Below are positions 60,185 through 64,000 of a DNA stretch of 64,000 bases, one piece after another (position 1 is the first letter of the stretch; the number at the start of each line of letters is the position of its first letter). The notes beneath the pieces were generated by a model, which saw only the letters and a program-made list of their open reading frames with translations, was not told the origin of the DNA and ran no database searches. Origin of the DNA: Thioclava arctica (GTDB lineage: Bacteria; Pseudomonadota; Alphaproteobacteria; Rhodobacterales; Rhodobacteraceae); NCBI RefSeq assembly GCF_040892615.1, contig NZ_JBFRYC010000006.1:177944-241943 (forward strand). The letters run 5' to 3'. The position numbers were made by a program, and so were the translations under genes.

Positions 60185-61057
60185 TCAGCCCAGTTTGCGC
60201 AACCGCGCGATCAGTGAGGACGTATCCCAACGCGCCCCGCCCATCGCCTGAACCTCTTTGTAAAACTGATCGACCAGTGCGGTGACGGGCAGGCTTGCGC
60301 CAATCTCATCGCCGGTTTGCAAACAGATTTTGAGATCCTTGCGCATCCAATCCACGGCAAAACCGTGATCGAATTTGTCGTCCGCCATGGTTTGATAGCG
60401 GTTGGACATCTGCCATGACCCGGCGGCCCCCTGAGAGATCACCTCGACCACGGCGGGAATATCGAGCCCGGCTTTTTCCGCGAAGTTCAGGCTTTCCGAC
60501 AGCCCCTGAACCAGCCCAGCAATCGCGATCTGGTTGCACATCTTGGTGACCTGACCCGCGCCGCTATCACCCAGACGGCGGCAAATCTTGGCATAGGCGG
60601 CGATCACCGGCTCGGCCTTGTCATAGGCGACCTGCTCGCCACCACACATCACCGAAAGCTGGCCGTTTTCGGCCCCCGCCTGCCCGCCCGAGATCGGCGC
60701 ATCAATGAAGGAGACGCCATGGCCCTTGGCCTCGCCAAACAATTCGCGCGTGACGGCAGCGGACACCGTGGTGTGATCGACGAAAATCGCGCCCGTCTTC
60801 ATGCCCTTGAACGCGCCATCCTTGCCCAGACAGACATCGCGCAGATCATCGTCATTGCCCACGCAGGACATTACGAAATCCGCACCTTGCGCCGCCTCGC
60901 GCGGGCTGGGTGCATGCGCGCCACCATGCTGCGCGACCCAGGCCTCAGATTTCGTGGCCGTGCGATTGTAAACCGTGACCTCATGGCCTGCCGCCTGCAG
61001 ATGCCCCGCCATCGGGTAACCCATCACCCCAAGACCCAGAAATGCCAGTTTCGCCAT
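60185..61057 (-). CDS. NAD(P)-dependent beta-hydroxyacid dehydrogenase (3-hydroxyisobutyrate dehydrogenase family)
   Basis: 290 residues from the ATG at 61057, six bases after GGAG; an ATG one codon earlier is possible. N-terminal Rossmann motif GLGVMGYPMAGHL (about 8-20), substrate-binding DAPISGGQAGAENGQLSVM (about 120-138), and the catalytic lysine in GQVTKMCNQI (about 170). These blocks define beta-hydroxyacid dehydrogenases such as MmsB, GarR and GlxR; which acid is used is open. Convergent with the DUF1624 gene. Confidence 0.92.
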   Translation of the reverse strand: MAKLAFLGLGVMGYPMAGHLQAAGHEVTVYNRTATKSEAWVAQHGGAHAPSPREAAQGADFVMSCVGNDDDLRDVCLGKDGAFKGMKTGAIFVDHTTVSAAVTRELFGEAKGHGVSFIDAPISGGQAGAENGQLSVMCGGEQVAYDKAEPVIAAYAKICRRLGDSGAGQVTKMCNQIAIAGLVQGLSESLNFAEKAGLDIPAVVEVISQGAAGSWQMSNRYQTMADDKFDHGFAVDWMRKDLKICLQTGDEIGASLPVTALVDQFYKEVQAMGGARWDTSSLIARLRKLG

Positions 61058-61193
61058 CATGCTCTCCCTTGCGTGAATTGCGCACAAGTGCGTTGATTGG
61101 CGCTCATGCGTTGATTGTGCAGTCACGCTCATCTAGTAACGCGCGCATCGGGGGCGTCAACCAAAGCGCCCCATCAAGGGAACGTGAGGGGCG

Positions 61194-63668
61194 ATGTATC
61201 AGGCATTTCGGTGGGGTGTGCGGCTGATTTTGGCGGCAATCGTGGGCATCGTCCTGCTGGGCGGGTTGGTTTGGTTTTTTGCCTCGCGTTCGCTGCCCGA
61301 TTATAACGCCACCTATAAGGTCGAAGGGTTGCAAGCCCCCGTCGAGATCGTGCGCAACACCGAGGACGTGCCCCATATCTTTGGCCATGATGACCCGGAT
61401 GTGTTCTTCGCCCTCGGTCTGGCGCATGCGCAGGATCGGCTGTGGCAGATGCTGTTGCTGCGGCGCACCGTGCAGGGGCGTTTGTCGGAAATGTTTGGCT
61501 CCAAGACGCTGAAGACGGACGAGCTGATGCGTCGGCTGGGGCTTTATGATGCCGCCGTGTCTTCGGTTTCGGCGCAAGATGACTACACCAAGGCCGCGCT
61601 GGAAGCCTATGCGCGCGGCATCAATCAGTGGATCGAGATCGTCAACAAAGGCGCCATGGGGCGTGGCGCGCCCGAGTTCTTCCTGTTTGACGCCAAGATC
61701 AGCTATTGGACGCCTGCGGATTCGCTGGCGATCCTGAAACTGATGGCCGTGCAGCTTTCCAGCCAGTTGCAAGACGAAGTGCTGCGCGCGCGCGTCTCGA
61801 TGCTGGGGCAAGGCTGGGTGAATGACATCATGCCCGATGATCCCGAGCAGGCCACCGCCACTCTGCCCAGCTATGCCAGCCTGTTCCCGACCATGCCGCG
61901 CGGCATTCAGGTCGCCCAAGGCGAATCCGAGGGCGCGCTTTCACCCTTCCCGGCGCGCGATATGGCGGGGGCCTCGAATGCTTGGGCGGCGGCCCCGGAT
62001 CGCTCGGCGGCGGGGGGCTCGCTTTTGGCCAATGACCCGCATCTGGGGCTGACGGCCCCTTCAATCTGGTATCTGGCGCGTCTGCAGTTGCAGGGCGGCG
62101 GCATCATCGGGGGCACGATTGCGGGAATGCCGCTGGTACTGTCGGGGCGCAACAAGGATCTGGGCTGGGGGCTGACCACGGCCTATGTCGATGATCAGGA
62201 TCTGCATATCGAACAGCTCGATCCCAAAGATCCCACCCAATACCGCACGCCCGACGGCTTTAAAAAGTTCAAAACCAAGCGCGTGATCATCAATGTCAAA
62301 GACGCCAAGCCCGTCACGATCACCCTGCGCTGGACGGATAATGGACCGGTGCTGCCGGGCAGCCATTTTGATCTGGCCACGATAACGCCGCCCAATTCGG
62401 TCGTCTCACTGGATTGGACCGCCTTTGACCCCCATGACACCTCAATGTCGGGCGCGATGGGGCTGATGCGGTCACATTCGATCGCCGAGGCGCTCAAGGC
62501 GACCGCCGAAGTCGTGGCCCCGGCGCAAAATATCACGATGGCGGACAAGACCGGCGTGGCACTGGTCACGGCGGGGCGCATTCCGCTGCGCGATCCGGGC
62601 AATGTCACGCAAGGGCGGATGCCCAGCCCCGGTTGGGAGGAAAAGAACCGCTGGCATGGCTATCTGCCCTTCAAGGACAATCCGCAATTCATCGACCCCA
62701 AGGGTGGGATCGTGCTGAACACCAATAACAAGACGGTGGACCGCCCCTTCCCCTATAATGTCAGCTTCCACTGGGGCGATACGCAGCGCATCCAGCGTCT
62801 CAGCAAACTGCTGGGCGAGCGTGAGGTGCATTCGCGCGACAGCTTTATCTCAGCCCAGCTTGATACGGTCAGCCCGGCGGCGCGCGGCCTGCTGCCGCTG
62901 GTGGGCGCGAACCTGTGGTTTACCGGCGACCCGGCCCCCGAAGGCACGCCCGAGCGGCAGCGCCAGCGCGCGTTGGAATTGCTGGCAAGCTGGGATGGCG
63001 AAATGAGCGAACACCTCCCCGAGCCACTGATCTACGCCGCTTGGATGCGCGAACTGCAAAACCGACTAATCCGCGACGAGCTGGGGCCGCTGGCCAAGAA
63101 ATTCACCCATCTCGAGCCTGTCTTCATCGAGCGGGTGTTTCGCAATACCGATGGCGCGAGCCGTTGGTGCGACATCCTCCAATCTGCCCCGAAAGAGACC
63201 TGCACCGATATCGCACGCCAGTCCCTTGATGCCGCGCTGCTGGATCTGACCAAGAAATACGGGCCCAATGTCGAAAGCTGGCGCTGGGGCGATGCCCATA
63301 TCGCCGAGCAGGATCACCCCGTCTTAGGCAAGGTTCCGGGGCTGAAATGGTTCGTCAATATTCGCCAATCGACCTCGGGGGGGGATTTCACCTTGATGCG
63401 CGGTGAAATGCGCGGCGGCGATGGTCCGGATTCCTACGCCAATGTCCACGCGGCGGGCTATCGCGAAGTGCTTGATTTCGCCGATCCCGATTCCTCGGTG
63501 TTTATCATTTCAACCGGGCAGTCGGGCCATCCGCTGAGCAGCCATTATGATGATCTCTCCGAACTCTGGCGCTCGGGCGACTATATCCCGATGTCGCTGG
63601 ACCCGGCACTGGCGCGTGCAGCGGCGGTGGGCACGACGCATTTGATCCCGCAAGCCGCCAAGCCATAG
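61194..63668 (+). CDS. penicillin acylase family protein
   Basis: 824 residues from the ATG at 61194 (GTGAGGGGCG upstream). An Ntn-hydrolase precursor that self-cleaves. A signal anchor (about 8-30, VRLILAAIVGIVLLGGLVWF) is followed by the alpha subunit (to about 260), the autocleavage point at S261 in AGASNAWAAAP, and the beta subunit with NDPHLGLTAPSIW and GMPLVLSGRNKDLGWGLT. Members cleave beta-lactam side chains, acyl-homoserine lactones or other amides; this one's substrate is unknown. A quorum-quenching role is possible but untested. Confidence 0.92.
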   Translation: MYQAFRWGVRLILAAIVGIVLLGGLVWFFASRSLPDYNATYKVEGLQAPVEIVRNTEDVPHIFGHDDPDVFFALGLAHAQDRLWQMLLLRRTVQGRLSEMFGSKTLKTDELMRRLGLYDAAVSSVSAQDDYTKAALEAYARGINQWIEIVNKGAMGRGAPEFFLFDAKISYWTPADSLAILKLMAVQLSSQLQDEVLRARVSMLGQGWVNDIMPDDPEQATATLPSYASLFPTMPRGIQVAQGESEGALSPFPARDMAGASNAWAAAPDRSAAGGSLLANDPHLGLTAPSIWYLARLQLQGGGIIGGTIAGMPLVLSGRNKDLGWGLTTAYVDDQDLHIEQLDPKDPTQYRTPDGFKKFKTKRVIINVKDAKPVTITLRWTDNGPVLPGSHFDLATITPPNSVVSLDWTAFDPHDTSMSGAMGLMRSHSIAEALKATAEVVAPAQNITMADKTGVALVTAGRIPLRDPGNVTQGRMPSPGWEEKNRWHGYLPFKDNPQFIDPKGGIVLNTNNKTVDRPFPYNVSFHWGDTQRIQRLSKLLGEREVHSRDSFISAQLDTVSPAARGLLPLVGANLWFTGDPAPEGTPERQRQRALELLASWDGEMSEHLPEPLIYAAWMRELQNRLIRDELGPLAKKFTHLEPVFIERVFRNTDGASRWCDILQSAPKETCTDIARQSLDAALLDLTKKYGPNVESWRWGDAHIAEQDHPVLGKVPGLKWFVNIRQSTSGGDFTLMRGEMRGGDGPDSYANVHAAGYREVLDFADPDSSVFIISTGQSGHPLSSHYDDLSELWRSGDYIPMSLDPALARAAAVGTTHLIPQAAKP

Positions 63669-63798
63669 GTGGCTTGGGCGTGGGATACCTGGCTGTGAGG
63701 GATTTCGGGGCTGAGGAAAGGCGGCTGCTCGGCCGATAACAGCTCATTCGCATAGGGTGAGGCGAAGAAACTCCAAATGGGCGGCGGGACCAGTTATA
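63669..63798. other. no gene recognised between the acylase and the interrupted frame
   Basis: Between the acylase stop and the leftward remnant I find no coding frame, RNA or clear terminator. Confidence 0.5.
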
Positions 63799-63879
63799 TT
63801 AAATTATGGGCGTCAGTTCTTTTTCATGATCTACGCCAGTTTCGTCATCCCATTGAAGCTTGATGTGGCCGCTGGGACC
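63799..63879 (-). pseudogene. C-terminal remnant of a leftward gene cut by an insertion sequence
   Basis: Directly before the insertion sequence end, a leftward frame reads GPSGHIKLQWDDETGVDHEK and on to ELTPII then stop (26 codons). Its composition looks coding (charged, no runs) and it has no start on this side. I read it as the tail of a gene whose body lies beyond the element. No family is recognised, and a chance frame of this length is possible. Confidence 0.4.
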
Positions 63880-64000
63880 GGCTCTGTTGCACAAATCCGG
63901 TAGGGATTCATGTCGTGAATCCAGTGTGGTAGCTGATGGGCATGAGCAAACCGACAGCACCGACCTACAAGACAACGAATTGGACTGCCTATAATGAGGC
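63880..64000 (+). mobile_element. left end of an IS5-family insertion sequence (truncated by window)
   Basis: The terminal inverted repeat GGCTCTGTTGCACAAATC begins at 63880 and is followed by a 44-base leader and the transposase start. The end sequence and protein start fit the IS5-family elements common in Rhodobacterales and Paracoccus. The other end and any target duplication lie outside. Confidence 0.8.
63942..64000 (+). CDS. IS5-family transposase, N-terminal fragment
   Basis: The ATG at 63942 begins MSKPTAPTYKTTNWTAYNEA, a start typical of IS5-family DDE transposases (the NW-x-x-YN-E-A block). An in-frame ATG two codons earlier is also possible. Only 19 codons and two bases are in the window, so the catalytic DDE residues are not seen and activity cannot be judged. 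It lies inside the element whose left inverted repeat starts at 63880. Confidence 0.8.
   Translation, partial: MSKPTAPTYKTTNWTAYNE

Overview
The window reads as the chromosome of a member of the Rhodobacteraceae (Alphaproteobacteria); the genus cannot be fixed from sequence alone. The signs are: a G+C-rich base composition full of GCGC runs; glycine-type 5-aminolevulinate synthase (hemA) with a perfect FNR-type palindrome upstream; a DksA that keeps one of the four zinc-finger cysteines; an L21 with a long C-terminal tail; the long form of dCTP deaminase; an olsB-like ornithine lipid gene; and the gene orders rplU-rpmA-GNAT-obgE-proB, yceD-rpmF-plsX-fabH-ihfA-merR and argS-SPOR-nagZ-scpA-scpB. 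Almost all genes are core housekeeping genes. I see no CRISPR array, prophage, plasmid backbone or defence island.

Layout. 1-5.1 kb: an AsmA-like protein cut by the window edge, a Bcp peroxiredoxin, and an M23 peptidase-bactofilin pair. 4.3-13.1 kb: a leftward run of a DUF2189 membrane protein, a short-chain dehydrogenase, a small P-loop ATPase, prfB, penicillin-binding protein 1A, a cell-wall amidase and an aminotransferase. 13.3-18 kb: a periplasmic thioredoxin-fold protein, then ispG, rodZ and hemA. 18-25.5 kb: an M20 peptidase, a DUF1344 protein, proB-obgE, an acetyltransferase, rpmA-rplU behind a structured leader, and an AMACR-like CoA enzyme. 25.6-33.3 kb: an ABC-F ATPase, olsB, bamE, then rightward yceD, rpmF, plsX, fabH, ihfA and merR. 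33.3-46.6 kb: tRNA-Pro(GGG), dcd, an FAD monooxygenase, dksA, moxR, scpB/scpA/nagZ/SPOR/argS, an orphan solute-binding protein with an entericidin-like lipoprotein, a candidate small RNA, and bdhA. 46.7-63.7 kb: an acyl-CoA ligase-DsbA-MFS cluster, mfd, hemB, a SYLF lipoprotein, a lytic transglycosylase, a PepSY/cytochrome b561/membrane LuxR operon, ssb, a DUF1624 membrane protein, a hydroxyisobutyrate dehydrogenase-like protein and a penicillin acylase-family enzyme. The last 120 bases are the start of an IS5-family insertion sequence that seems to cut an older leftward reading frame.

Themes. Many genes serve the envelope: PBP1A, amidase, NagZ, lytic transglycosylase, M23-bactofilin, RodZ, BamE, PlsX/FabH and OlsB. 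Two steps of tetrapyrrole synthesis (hemA, hemB) are present but far apart.

The items most worth a second look are not typical protein genes. They are: a candidate ~74-nt small RNA with its own promoter and terminator (45.63-45.74 kb); an intergenic repeat family, one copy of which forms a large inverted pair (22.43-22.49 kb); a promoter plus hairpin leader ahead of rplU (24.35-24.41 kb); the FNR-type site at hemA; and the PepSY-cytochrome b-membrane-bound regulator operon. Start sites were chosen by ribosome-binding site and family length, and several differ from the longest possible reading frame.
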